Source of the DNA: Deroplatys truncata | Taxonomy: Eukaryota; Arthropoda; Insecta; Mantodea; Mantidae | Direction of reading: 5' to 3' | Assembly: GCA_030765065.1 (NCBI GenBank) | Contig: CM060975.1 | Location: forward strand, 203,902,007-203,966,006 | DNA length: 64,000 nucleotides | Shown: positions 23,322 to 34,698 of the stretch, piece by piece | How positions within the stretch are numbered: the stretch's first letter is position 1 | How the letters are laid out: each line of letters opens with the position of its first letter | Notes under the pieces: model-generated | The model's database searches: none | Told to the model about the DNA's origin: nothing | The model's input: the letters and a program-made list of their open reading frames with translations, nothing else | Program-made: the position numbers and the translations under genes

Positions 23322-23466
23322 GGCACACACAGGACATGTTTTCAAAAATACTTTTTTTGGATTTAGAGGGTCTCAAAACATATATTTCCGGTGAAATCTC
23401 GGTATCGAATTTTTGGGTGGAATACAACACTTCCCCTACTTACTATACGTAGTAGAGAAAGTAAAA
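22598..23466 (+). mobile_element. F1 element, complete, long (CA)n
   Basis: Forward copy with both ends, A6 on the left and A5 on the right. The microsatellite (CA)n is at 23274-23318, after the fixed block GCTGTTCACAGA. A 104-codon frame (23138-23452) crosses it and encodes FLENLRVASLEDTE followed by a His-Thr run. Confidence 0.9.
23274..23318. repeat. (CA)n microsatellite in F1
   Basis: About 22 CA units. Confidence 0.95.
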
Positions 23467-23469
23467 ATA

Positions 23470-23912
23470 AAGCGTGCTTCGACGAGATTTATATTTTTTG
23501 GTGTATTAAGGTCCTGTTTCTCTCTTACTTTTTACCAGTTATACAAAAGTGGTTAATAATAAATAGGACTTCAGAGGTAAACAAGATCGTTGGAGCCATT
23601 TTTGAGAAAATAAAAGAATTGAAAAAATGTTTAATGAATGGGTAGTTTGCGGTGGGGGATTTTCTTGAAAATCTTTGTGTGGCAACCTTGGAAGCCAAAT
23701 ACCAATTGATATTTAATCGAATTTTCGTTTTTGAGTTATACCTACTGTTCACACACACACACACACACACACACACCACATTGACATTTTTCTAAAAAGG
23801 CTTTTTTGGATTCAGAAGACCTCAAAGCGAGTAGCTCTACTGAAATTCAGTATCGAATTTTTGGGCGGAATACAATACTTCCTCTACTTATTACAGGTAA
23901 GCAGTAGAGAAA
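23470..23912 (+). mobile_element. F1 right half, diverged
   Basis: Starts mid-element (TTTACCAGTTATACAAAAGT) and ends in a diverged hairpin, CTTCCTCTACTTATTACAGG then AGTAGAGAAAG. (CA)n at 23751-23776. It lies directly after a complete F1 and 13 bp before the young LTR element. Confidence 0.75.
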
Positions 23913-23925
23913 GAAAACAAAATAT

Positions 23926-24417
23926 TGTGGCATGTGCACAGATTGTAGTAATAGCCGTGCCCTCTGGTTACTCAAGCTGAAGGTTGGCAGCTTATCCGAG
24001 GAGGGGCGTTTGAGGGGAAATAGTCTCATTGGAGGGGATATGGCGTTAGGACGCCAAGCTTAACGAGTTTTTTCAAGAGTCAGTGTCTAGTCTTCGCAGA
24101 GTTGAGATGTACGGATAGTTGTGCAATGATAGGGCGTCCTCGTCCCGGCAGACACATGGGTAAGCATATTTAATAAATCTTCTACTTATGCTTCTTCCTT
24201 GACTTTTTAATTATGGTAGTATAGAATCCTTGCCTTTCCCTTCAGCCAGGAATTATGTGAGTGTAGAATATCTGTGAGTTTAACTTTAGCTGCGTCCCTT
24301 TGTGTCGGTGCCTCTTAAAGTAAAGTTTCCTTAGTTTTGAATAACGATCCCTCTCACAGCGAGTAGCTCTCCTCTGAAAGTTAAATAATAAATTACAAAT
24401 TATTGAGGTACGCGACA
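23926..24417 (+). repeat. L1 5' LTR
   Basis: TGTGGCATGTGCAC ... GGTACGCGACA. AATAAA at 24170 is a candidate poly(A) signal. Confidence 0.95.
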
Positions 24418-24420
24418 AAT

Positions 24421-24438
24421 TGGCGGGGGCGCCTGGTA
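24421..24438 (+). other. L1 primer-binding-site-like sequence
   Basis: TGGCGGGGGCGCCTGGTA begins three bases (AAT) after the LTR, the same spacing and linker as in L2. I could not match it to a specific tRNA 3' end. Confidence 0.5.
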
Positions 24439-25526
24439 GAATTGAATTGTTTTGAGATTTTAAGTGCAAAATTTTTTTTTTCCCTCCAAATGTAACGGTT
24501 TGTCCTCCACGTGGTCGTGAAAAATGTAAAGTTCTTTCTGGCTAAAGGGTAAGGATTTTTATACTTTTATTTGTGGTTCTCTTCTTCTAAATTTTGTTTC
24601 CATCATTTCTGAAAGTTTGGTTTCTAAATTTCAATTTTGAGTTCATTTTTGCATTTTTTTCCCCATTGTCTGCCGGGTGACGCTAAAACTTCTGACTCCA
24701 TTTTCCCCTTGTTTGGCTTCATTTCCTTTAAATTATATCACTGTGTTCCGTTCTTTGTGCTGGTTGTTTAAAAAAAAAAAAAAAAATGTTTTTGTGAAAT
24801 TTGAGAAGAAACGAGTGATATAGGTGTTGTTTCAAAATGTGCTCGTCACGTGTTGGTTATCCGTTTGCAATTCTTGTTTTCTGTGCTTATTAGCCGTGGA
24901 TTGGAAGTGTATAACTTTATATTCCAGTGATTGTGATTTCTAGCTATTTACTGCACTTTTCTGAGTTATTTTTCGTGTAACTTTTATGTACGCACGTGTG
25001 TTGTGTAATTCCCGCGTGGTCGTGCATTTCAGCAACAATTTTTAGCTTGTGAAACCAGTCTTCCTCAGCACGTGTTTTGGCGCGTTTCTTTGCGTGTGCA
25101 TATCAGATTATATACATTTGATTTAAGGAAAAAACGAGAAGTTTGTGTGCAAGTTTAAATTACAAGTTTGTATTCTGCTCCTTTTGAGAATCTTAGCGGT
25201 GGTCACAGTAAGTGTGGCGTAGTTTTTTTAAGTTCCAGTTCGAGGTTTCTCACTGCAGCTATCATTTTGGCTTTCTTCCATATGTTCATTCTGCTTAAAA
25301 ATCTTGGTATTGTGTCCAAGTGGCTTGTGTAGCCGTGTGTTAGTTTCATTTTCTGATATTTCGCCGCGGGCGCTTAATGGTGTTCTTTCTGCAACTGTTT
25401 TATTTGGCTATGTTCTACTCTTGCTATTTACATTCATGTGTTGCTATAAGTGTTTAGTGTGGTGTAATCTGAATTGCTTGGTCCTACGGTTTGTTTATTG
25501 GTTGTGTTATCTTTTGTGCTGCAATC

Positions 25527-26025
25527 ATGCATAAGCGACGTCCTGCACAGAAAGTTGATATAGTAATTGCTCCAGTTGGCGAGCACAGTGTGGTGGAATC
25601 TGTCCAGTGTTGGTACGACTGTTACTCAGTTATCAGCTGGCTGCCGCCGGTCATTGACCCCTCTCACATGGAGCATTCCAACGAGTTGTCGCCGTATGAG
25701 TTATTTTAGAATGTTGCAATGTTGGCTACTACTGCTATTGGCCGCTCTGAGAATGATGATAATTTTGCTTTACCGTTGCCAAGTTTGGTTTAATTCCGTA
25801 ATGTATATTTTTAAGGGAAGATCTTTCGCAGTTACTCATGTAAGTAAAAGTTTCAGGGGCTACCAATCTTACCAGTATCTGCACCTAATTAGGTTTGATG
25901 TGCTTCTAATATGGACCAGTACGATGTGGATGTTGATACACCAGCTGTACGTGTGTTACCAGATTTTGGACAATTTGCACGGGAATTTTGTGGTAAACGA
26001 GTAAGAGAAAAGAAAAGAATCACCT
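25527..26025 (+). pseudogene. Broken reading frame inside L1, possible gag or captured exon
   Basis: A single frame reads from ATG 25527 (MHKRRPAQKVDIVIAPVGEH, then CWYDCYSVISWLPPVIDPSH) to a stop at 25707. It then continues past stops as LATTAIGRSENDDNFALPLP, and again from ATG 25911 as MDQYDVDVDTPAVRVLPDFG and FAREFCGKRVREKKRIT. It ends at CACCT|GTAAGTATG (26021-26034), a near-perfect splice-donor match. I do not recognise the protein. It may be residual gag, or host exon sequence carried by the element. No zinc knuckle or protease motif is seen. Confidence 0.35.
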
Positions 26026-26510
26026 GTAAGTATGTAATCATTGTGAGTGCTAAAGTTTGGATGAATGAAACAGTTTTACGACTCACACAGGTATGCTAAA
26101 TTTATTGTTTCAGTGACTGATGCTTAATTAAGCTTTGTTTTTCAGGAATATGTGATATGAATGTCTCTGCTTAATTACAAGTATATTATTATTGTGGGTG
26201 TAACTTAAATTTTGAATTATGTTTTGATAACTGCAAATCATTTGTTTTGTTGTTGTGTTATGCTGCAGGAATGTGTTTCAGGTGTACTATATGCTTAATT
26301 GAGCTTTCATTTTCAGGAATGTTATGTGACAATATTGTTTTGAATAATGATGTGATGTTGTTTTGTTGCATTCGATTTGATTTGATATGATTTGATTTTG
26401 ACTCTATTTGATTTTCATAATGATGCTGTGATCTTTATTTGCAGAAAATTTGTTGCATGAATAGTGTTTGTATGTATGTGTGTATTTGAGGTTATGTGAT
26501 ATAGGTGAGA

Positions 26511-26688
26511 TTTGCCTCGGTGGGAGTGCCAAAGTGTAACCCCGATGGCGTAGTGTGAGGTTATGTGAGAAATGTGAGTTGAGATTTGCCTCGGTGGATG
26601 TGCGTAAGAGTAACCCCGACGGTGTTGATGAGAAGAGATGAGATGATGTCAGCTTCGGTGGAGGTGCCACAGTGTAACCCCGATAGTT
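26511..26688 (+). repeat. Three imperfect tandem repeats inside L1
   Basis: Units at 26511-26550, 26585-26624 and 26649-26688 share the core CGGTGG.....GC...AGTAACCCCGA-type pattern (GCCTCGGTGG then GTAACCCCGA). Spacing is 74 and 64 bp. They lie in the non-coding centre of the element. Confidence 0.8.
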
Positions 26689-27739
26689 GAAGTGTATGAA
26701 TGTGTTGATTTTTCAGGAGGGCTACATGTACCTGGAAAGTTGATGTGATGATTGTACTGATTTTGCTTATTGGTGTTGCTGTAACGTGCCCAGTATAGCG
26801 TGTGTGATGAATTCACACGAGAGATTAAATAGATGGAAGTGAATGTAATGAAAATAATTTTTTTTTCTCTGTTTATGCAACAAGTTTATTACCATCTTAG
26901 ATAGCAAATGTTAATACCACCTGTTTTTCAGCTTATTTCTTGATTTTGAGGATGTAGATGCAACATTATAATGTCATGTTATTTGTGTAATTCCTGAATT
27001 AATGTGATTTCCTGAAGGTTATGCCTATGTCAGATGTTTTGAATTTGCAGCATGTTAAATGAGACACGTAAGTGCAGATGTTTTGTTTTGGAGAGAAAAT
27101 TGAAAGATGATGATTGAAGTAATGATCGAGATTGCACTATTACTGCTACTGCTAATGATTATGAAAGATGATGGTTAAACTGCGACGAGAAAGATAGTGA
27201 TGTGAATAAGAAGTTATATTGATGACAAGAGTAGGACACTAGTAGTTGAAAGCATGTCACGTGGCGTAGTTTAGAAATGTATTGTGGATGTAGCTTGTAG
27301 TGATGTATACACTAGTTTGAGTAGATAGTTAAGTCGCTGTTGTGTGTAATTTGGAGCCATGGTCAGTGTGAATGAGTTCATTTCATCGTCATGTGTGACT
27401 GTCTTGTAAGTGCACTTACTTTCTTTTGTTAGTGATACCAGCTGGTTATTGAGATGTAATATTGGGATCCCAAGATAAGGTTATGTTTCATTTCTGTCAT
27501 GTTTATGTGCTTTGAGTCTGTTTTACTGTTATTTGGATTATGAAGCATTGTAAGTTCAATTTTGGATGGCAACTCTGTAAAATTTCTTTTTATGCCAATT
27601 TGTTCTAATTTTCTTTTCTCTTTACTTGCCCATGTCAAAAGAATTTTTAGTGTACACTTTTCATACTTTAAAATCTTTATTTGTAAAGGACATACCCTTC
27701 TTTTCTGTGTGATTCTTTGTGGGAGCATCCTGTTTATTG

Positions 27740-28040
27740 TGTCGTGGTTTTGTTTTAGAATTGTGCTGTGGCAGAGAGCGAGAAAATCCAAGAGCATCCC
27801 CGGGGCACACCAGAAGTCAAGAAACACCACAGGGAAGCTGTCGGGCAGCCACTACACTGCCGTGGCATAAGGAGCCACCATGTCGGGGGGCAGTCCAAGC
27901 CAGCGACTGCCCACCCTGTTGTCATCACCAGAGACCTGCGGTGCTAATCCTACACCAGGACAAATCGTCGTTGTGGGCACTGTCTCAACCACCCACAAAC
28001 AGTTACGGCAGTTCATCACCCTTTTGCGCAGTGTAGTGTG
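27740..28040 (+). other. GC-rich block near L1 3' end
   Basis: Sharply richer in G+C than the rest of the interior. One frame reads VAESEKIQEHPRGTPEVKKH then REAVGQPLHCRGIRSHHVGG up to a stop at about 27945. Its position just upstream of the 3' untranslated part suggests the residual end of pol, or of a captured gene, but no family is recognised. Confidence 0.35.
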
Positions 28041-28312
28041 CCTGTGAACTAAGGCAGCGTGGTGTGTGCGTGTGCGGGATGCCAAAGCTAGTGCATTAAC
28101 AATATTACGTCGACTGCACTTACATCGCTCTCGCTTCTCGTTATCGCCCAGCACCATTGTCGTCGGCTGGGTGCAACCACACATATGTATTGCTCTTTTA
28201 TTTTACATCACACATTTCTATGTCATTTTTTTTTGGTATGTCTTTCTTTTGTTTTTTCCTGTATTTTGTACTTATGTTCTTTCTGTCGACGAGGACGTCG
28301 ACTTGGGTGGCC

Positions 28313-28321
28313 AGGGGGAGA
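28313..28321 (+). other. L1 polypurine tract
   Basis: AGGGGGAGA immediately before the 3' LTR, where plus-strand DNA synthesis is primed. Confidence 0.85.
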
Positions 28322-28813
28322 TGTGGCATGTGCACAGATTGTAGTAATAGCCGTGCCCTCTGGTTACTCAAGCTGAAGGTTGGCAGCTTATCCGAGGAGG
28401 GGCGTTTGAGGGGAAATAGTCTCATTGGAGGGGATATGGCGTTAGGACGCCAAGCTTAACGAGTTTTTTCAAGAGTCAGTGTCTAGTCTTCGCGGTGTTG
28501 AGATGTACGGATAGTTGTGCAATGATAGGGCGTCCTCGTCCCGGCAGACACATGGGTAAGCATATTTAATAAATCTTCTACTTATGCTTCTTCCTTGACT
28601 TTTTAATTATGGTAGTATAGAATCCTTGCCTTTCCCTTCAGCCAGGAATTATGTGAGTGTAGAATATCTGTGAGTTTAACTTTAGCTGCGTCCCTTTGTG
28701 TCGGTGCCTCTTAAAGTAAAGTTTCCTTAGTTTTGAATAACGATCCCTCTCACAGCGAGTAGCTCTCCTCTGAAAGTTAAATAATAAATTACAAATTATT
28801 GAGGTACGCGACA
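28322..28813 (+). repeat. L1 3' LTR
   Basis: 492 bp, identical to the 5' LTR except near 28495-28497. Followed by ATAT, the target duplication. Confidence 0.95.
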
Positions 28814-28817
28814 ATAT

Positions 28818-29663
28818 ATATAGTACTGAAAGTGGAAACCCATATACATGCAAACATTTTGGATCTTTCAGCGTATCTTAACAGAATACTAAAGAGAAAT
28901 GTAATTGTGATTTACATTTTGGTATTAATACTAAATTTAAAACTGGGTTCAAATATCAATACTTATTTAGGGTGCCTTCCTTAAGGTTTCAAGTACAGTA
29001 AGTCCGTCATTGCGGTTTTGAATCTGGGTTGTGAAAAAGTAAACTTCTTATGTTTTTCAAGATAAAATGTTACCCAAGTCTTTAAGCTTTTTCAATATAA
29101 TCTATCTGACATAATCCAGCATTGAAGTATAATTAAAACCTCGCAAATCTGGAATATACTGGATTCGAGGCATACACATTATGCATTATTCATGTGGAAA
29201 TAGAGCAAAGTCTGTATCCATTAAATAGTAGTTCTATATATAAACTAATTATGTTGACTTAAGGATAACTATATAGGCACACTTAGTACATGTCATCTAC
29301 CTGAACCTAGAACCAATTCACAAGCTCGGCAAGAAATACACACTAAATAAATATTTGTATTTTCTATTTTGTGTGTGTTTGTGTTTTTTTTAATTAAATG
29401 GACTATTCAGTCCGGTTTACTAACTTCCGAATATTTTGATGCACAGTATATGTATACAGAATGCGACGAAACCTTAAGTATCAGTAGTATTATGCACATA
29501 CACGAACAGAATCAACTGCCTAACTCTACTTTTGAAAAAGTTTCAGCAAATTTACTACTCAAAACAAAAGATTAACATAATAATGCTGTAACAGTGGGAG
29601 TCGTGCATGAGACGTTTTCAGTTATGTGCAATGAAATCATCAGTGTTGAAGGGTATAGGTATA
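28818..29663. other. Intergenic
   Basis: No gene or repeat recognised. Confidence 0.4.
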
Positions 29664-29665
29664 TA

Positions 29666-29987
29666 TAGGGTGCACCATTTAAGTTGTGACTGTACAGTAT
29701 CTCCAAAACTAAGCTTTGTAAAAAGAAATGTCTTTTATTAAAGTTGCTGGATACTATAGGGGAAAGTAAATGCCATTATTAGTGTTTTATTTAGGGGACG
29801 TTATGATGATCATTTTAGGGCCAATTTACTTTTTTTAAATGGAAACCTATATGACCGTGACAACGTCCTCCAAGTAAAACACAACTAATAGCATTTACTT
29901 TCTCCCATTATATCAAGCGGCTTTTATTCAAGACCAACGCTTAGTTTTGGAGATATTGTATATTCTCAATTTAAATGGTCTACCCTG
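29666..29987. mobile_element. Foldback MITE, Tc1/mariner type, copy 2
   Basis: 322-bp relative of the element at 472-831, with shared blocks TCTCCAAAACTAAGC, GGACGTTATGAT, ACGTCCTCCAAGTAAAACAC and CTTAGTTTTGGAGATATTGT. TA flanks at 29664-29665 and 29988-29989. The centre is shorter than in copy 1. Confidence 0.85.
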
Positions 29988-30128
29988 TATAATGTATTGT
30001 TTAATTTACCTAAAGCCTCGTAAATACATTGTTTGAAATATGATACACCATTTCGCAAGAAAATGGAAAATAATGTTTTACATGTGCCGGAATCACGATT
30101 ATGTATATATATATATTATATATAGTTC

Positions 30129-30397
30129 CATTTATATTCCGCCTTTAACTATAATGGCCTCATCGACGGCCTTTCCGTTGGAACTTATTGCCTATTGGCA
30201 ATGGCGTTAACTCGTGTAACTCTTGTCGTTGGGTTTCTTGCACTTTCTTTTTTAAAATCATTAGATCATACACACATTCATACTTCTAGATTCTGGGGAG
30301 GATAAGAATTAATATTGGCACCCTCTAGTCGGGAATCGAACCCGGAACCCCTCGCACAGCAGGCAGTTGCTCTACCGGCTGAACTACGGGGCCAGCG
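30129..30397 (-). mobile_element. SINE-B, tRNA-derived, near-complete
   Basis: On the minus strand the head reads CCCCGTAGTTCAGCCGGTAG (A box) and GGGTTCCGGGTTCGATTCCC (B box), with tRNA-like spacing. The body contains CCTCCCCAGAATCTAGAAGT- and AAGAAACCCAACGAC-like blocks and ends GGCGGAATATAAATGGAAC. It is not a tRNA gene because the 3' half of the acceptor stem is replaced by the SINE body. Copies of the same family are at 36695 and, with a changed 3' part, at 45126. Confidence 0.85.
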
Positions 30398-31013
30398 AAG
30401 TTATATTGTAATGCAAATAAGATGTATATGGTTCGTAGTTTGCATTCGTATACAATACTGCTGTTAAATTCATAGGGCATGCACTGATGATATAAATTGA
30501 TGAGATTATTACATTATGGACATAGTGGTGGATAAAGCTTGGAAATTACACCGAGCATAGTGAACACGATTTCTAACCACGAACACAACAAAACTGAACG
30601 TTATAGCGTAGAGAAATCGGAGCTAGTGTAGTGTTTTGGCTGTCTGTTTTGGTGCAGTGATTATAGACTGTCAAAAAACAGGGGCAGAAATGAGATAATT
30701 TCAAGGGTAACGGTGTCTAACAGAAGAAAATTGATGGGGCGTAATGTAGGGATGTTATAATCCGGAAACAGCGCTGATGTCTGACCGCACTTAGCTGTCA
30801 CTTCTGTGACCCATCGCGCCGAATTATTCTTCCAGTTTTTGTTCATGCTCTTCCTCCTCCTGGAGCAATTAAACACGGCAGAGGTATCTTTACAGGGCCA
30901 GTGTTCACTTTTTGCTGCCTTGCTTGAAGTTCCGGGTGAGAAATCTGGTAAACACGGATGTGTTAGTGTAGCCTGCTTTCATGCACATTTATGGGGTTGC
31001 ACCACTGAAAATG
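30398..31013. other. Intergenic
   Basis: Nothing recognised. Confidence 0.4.
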
Positions 31014-31014
31014 C

Positions 31015-31854
31015 TTTTTACTTTATCTGCTACGTTAGTAAATTGGGGAAGTGTTTTATTCCACCTAAAACTTCGACGTTGAGATTTCACCGCAAATACG
31101 TATTTTGATTCCCTGGAACAAAAAACAAAAAAAAAACAGTTTTAGAAAAATCTCCACCCGCACGCATGGTGTGTGTGTGTCTGTGAACATCATATCTCAA
31201 AAAAGAAAAGTTGGACAAATATCAAACTTGGTATTTAAGTTCAGTATCTTACAAAAATAGAACACGAAGATTTTCAAGAAACTCCACCACCCCAACTACC
31301 CCTTATATGGAGCGTTTTTCGCATTTTTTTTTATTTTCTAAAAATGGTAACGATTTTGTTTAAAATAGCGTATATTGAAATTATTTACATGCCAAATAAA
31401 ATGTCTATCTTTAATTTTATGAAACTAGCCTGTGTAGTCTTTCTTCATTCGGAAGGAATATTGTATAACTGGCAAACGTTAAGCGATAGACGAAAAACGT
31501 AATGCACAAAAATTGTAGATCTCTTTAAAACACAATTTATTTCAAATAACCATTTCTGTGGCATAAGCCGTTTGAGATATTCGTTATTAATGTTTGAATT
31601 TTTCAACACTTTTATCATTCATTTTAAGTCCTGTAGATTTTCAGCTGTTTCTGAGATTGCATGGAAAGATCAAGGAATTTTAAGGCCAGTTTTTAAACAT
31701 TTGACTATCGTTGTTCCCTTTGTAATGTAGGTACTTCCGCAAAAGTTTACTTATAATTAAGTAAACAGAAAAACAAGCGTATTAAGAATAGCCAGTATAC
31801 CCATTAATAAACTATAGGGAGTAGAAGATGTCATATGAATACAACACATCAGAC
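31015..31854 (-). mobile_element. F1 element, old subtype, complete
   Basis: Reverse copy from TTACTTTATCTGCTACGTTA to AACACATCAGA. Diverged throughout; the TG tract is only 31170-31183. Confidence 0.8.
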
Positions 31855-31855
31855 T

Positions 31856-31941
31856 TTTTACTTTCCCTACTACGTAGAATAAGTAGGGAAAGTATTGCAT
31901 TCCACCCAAAAATTCGATACCGAGATTTCACGGAAATACAT

Positions 31942-31992
<51 letters not shown>

Positions 31993-32450
31993 TGTGTCTG
32001 TGAACAGCATAACTCAGAAACGAACTTTCGATAAACACCAAACTTGGTATTTAGGTTCAGTATGTTCCAGAGATGCGACACGAAGGTTTTCAAGAAAATC
32101 CCCCCACCCCAGATTACCCTTTAGATGGAACATTTTTGGAAAATTTTAATGTTCTCAAAAATGGCTCTAACGATTTTGATTAAAACATCATATATTTAAG
32201 ATACTTTCATGACAAAATGTATATCTTGAATTTTCTAGGAATGTCTCCAAAAGTATTCTTCATTGTGAACGACTTTTACATAACTGGTAAACCATAAGAG
32301 ATAGACAAAATTTTACTACAAAAAATGTAGATCGCGTTAAAATACACACTTTATGTCATATACATTTTTTTTGAGTGAACCATTTTCGAGATATTGCTTG
32401 TTATTCCCTTAAATTTTCCAATACTTATACTTTTTCTCAAATTCGTTATT
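31856..32450 (-). mobile_element. F1 element, hairpin half, long (GT)n
   Basis: Starts at the hairpin end and stops at CAAATTCGTTATT, where the next copy begins. (GT)n at 31943-31991. About 260 bp of the left end is missing. Confidence 0.85.
31943..31991. repeat. (GT)n microsatellite in F1
   Basis: About 24 units at the standard F1 position. Confidence 0.95.
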
Positions 32451-33350
32451 ACTTTCACTACTACGTATAGTAAGTAGGGGAAGTATTGCATTCCACCCAA
32501 AAATTCGATAGCGAGATTTCACCGGAAATACATGTTTTGAGACCCCCTGAATAAAAAAAAGCATTTTTGGAAACATGTCCGTGTGTGTCTGTGTGTCTGT
32601 CTGTGAACAGCATAACTCAGAAACGAACAGTCGGATAAACACCAAACTTAGTATTTAGGTTCAGTATCTTCCAGAGATGCGACACGAAGGTTTTCAAGAA
32701 AATCCCCCCACCCCAGATTACCCTGTACATGGAAGATTTTTCAAAAATTTTAATTTTCTCAAAAATGGCTCTAACGACTTTGATTATGTTTAAGATATTT
32801 TCATGACAAATAAAATGTATATCTTGAATTTTCTGGGAATGTCTCCAAAAGCGTTTTTCATTGTGAACGTCTTTTGCATAACTGGTAAGCCATAAGAGAT
32901 AGACAAACTGTTACAACACGAAAAATGTAGATCGCGTTAAAATACACAATTTATGTCATACATTTTTTTTGTTGAGTGAACCATTTTCGAGATATTGCTT
33001 GTTATTCCCTTAAATTTTTCAATACTTATTTTCTCTAATGGGTATTCGTTATTCATTTTTTGTCTTGGATATGCAAAGAGTATTAATCTGTGGCAAAGGG
33101 AATGGTGCTGCACCTAGCAACCAGCTATTAAGAGATATGTATGTACTTAAAGGCTACTGTATATCTATATTGCCCTTGTAAATATATATTCCCCTTACAT
33201 CTACAAAAAATCTACCATATTCCCCTTGTATCTACAAGAAAATTAGCAATAAGATTAACATCTCGATTAACATGAAGCATATGGAAAATAAGCGTTTGTA
33301 AAAATAGTTTGTACAGGAGTATAGAAAGTATATGAGTGTAACACATCAGA
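32451..33350 (-). mobile_element. F1 element, complete, subfamily b
   Basis: Reverse copy joined head-to-tail to the preceding truncated one. It has the subfamily-b block (AGAGTATTAATCTGTGGCAA, GTATATCTATATTGCCCTTG) and a small internal duplication around TTCCCCTTACATCTACAA / TTCCCCTTGTATCTACAAG (33190-33240). Confidence 0.9.
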
Positions 33351-34124
33351 TTTTTTTCTAAAGTTTTCAGTGAAATAGGCTGAAAATTTAATCTTAAGTT
33401 TGTCTTATATAAACATATAACAGCTTTTAATTTCGCTTCGATTAATTTTTTCAGTTTCCAAGTTATTGAGTTTCAAAAATGATTTTACTGCTCTATGCCA
33501 AATGTTCCACATGATGAAAGTTTAAAAAAATATATTTTTAAATAGCCTTGCGATATATCTGTTCATTTAACAACATTATCGAATAACTTTTAGTTACTAT
33601 TAGTTAAAGAGAGAATCATTGTAAACCTTATCAATGTAGATCTCAATTTTTGACATCTCCTTTTTGATTTAAAAATGAATAACTCAAAAACCTTAGCACC
33701 ATAAAAAATTCACATGAAAGCTGCTATTTTATAAATTTCAGAATGTATACGAAAACTTTCGTTAGAACTGATCAAAACGTCATCGTGTGGAGCATTTTAA
33801 CGAACACAAGCTCTGAGAGAAGGAAAAAAAATGCAAAAGGTCCAGTTTTAAAATGGAAGCAATTTTAATTCCAGATTGATACCTTGTTGCATATATGGGC
33901 AAACATCTACAAAATCAAAATGTGAATATACATTTTGAAATTAATACCTTTAAATACTTTTAAACGGCAGTCCGTAAGTCCATTTCCCCAAGATTCAAGA
34001 AATTTCAGTGATGCATCTCTTAAAGGGAGTAAATTAACAGGCGTTTGCCCTCTGCTCAGTAATGCTTATCTAGAAAATACAGAAAAAAGTCAAGATGTGA
34101 CAAAGGTTTTCATATCCTTTTATT
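33351..34124. other. Intergenic
   Basis: AT-rich, nothing recognised. Confidence 0.4.
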
Positions 34125-34694
34125 ATTCTTTCCACATACTTATGTTAAGTGGAGGAAGTATTTAATTCCACCCATACAGGAATTTGAGATTTCACAGGAA
34201 ATACATGTTTTGTGGCCAACCTAATAAAAAAGCACACATATAGACCAAGAAAAAGGTCCGCACTCGTGTGTCTGAACAGCATAACTCAAAACGAAAAGTT
34301 GATAATTAAGTTTTACATGTTTCAAAGATGCGACATGAAAATTTTCAAAAAAATACCCCCACCGCAACTATTCCTTACATGGCATAATTTTCTAAATTTA
34401 TGATGTTCTCAAAATTTGCCCTAACGATTTTGATTAAAATACCATACATTAAAGATATTTACATGACAAATATTACATCACATCTTGAAAATTCTGGGAA
34501 TAGCCTATGAAGACCTCTTCATCCGAAAGGAATCTTATGTAATTTTGTATAACTGATAAACTTTAAGCGATAAACGAAAACTCGCGACACAAAAATATAG
34601 GTCTCTTTAAAACACACAATTTATTTCAAGTAGTCTTTTTGTGCCATTTTTGAGATATATGTTATTAACGGTTCAAACTGTTCAATACTTGGCT
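34125..34694 (-). mobile_element. Old F1 copy, hairpin half, split by a younger F1
   Basis: Old-subtype reverse copy in normal order up to TTCAATACTTGGCTATTTTT; its left half resumes at 35787 after the inserted F1. Confidence 0.75.
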
Positions 34695-34698
34695 ATTT

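Larger units (their letters stand above)
23926..28813 (+). mobile_element. Young non-autonomous LTR retrotransposon L1
   Basis: 4,888 bp with two 492-bp direct LTRs that differ at only two adjacent-region positions (24099-24101 against 28495-28497: CAGAG versus CGGTG). The element is flanked by the 4-bp direct repeat ATAT (23922-23925 and 28814-28817). It has a TGG-led PBS-like site 3 bp after the 5' LTR and a purine tract directly before the 3' LTR. The 3.9-kb interior carries no recognisable gag, protease, reverse transcriptase, RNase H or integrase, and its longest frame is 145 codons, so proteins must come from a partner in trans. This fits a LARD-type derivative. The near-identical LTRs mean a recent insertion. 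Confidence 0.92.

Noticed and set aside
23138-23645. Open frames of 84-104 codons with His-Thr repeats
   Set aside because: They lie inside F1 and run through the CA tract; equivalent frames occur in other F1 copies. Not annotated as genes.
27429-28459. Six or more overlapping frames of 63-133 codons
   Set aside because: Inside the LTR element, on both strands, with no family motif; only the GC-rich block at 27740 is kept as a note.
30320-30397. tRNA-like sequence with good A and B boxes
   Set aside because: The 3' acceptor half is replaced by a repeated SINE body seen again at 36.7 kb; it is a SINE head, not a tRNA gene.
31812-32149. Overlapping frames on both strands, rich in His-Thr and Val-Cys
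   Set aside because: Translation of a (GT)n microsatellite.
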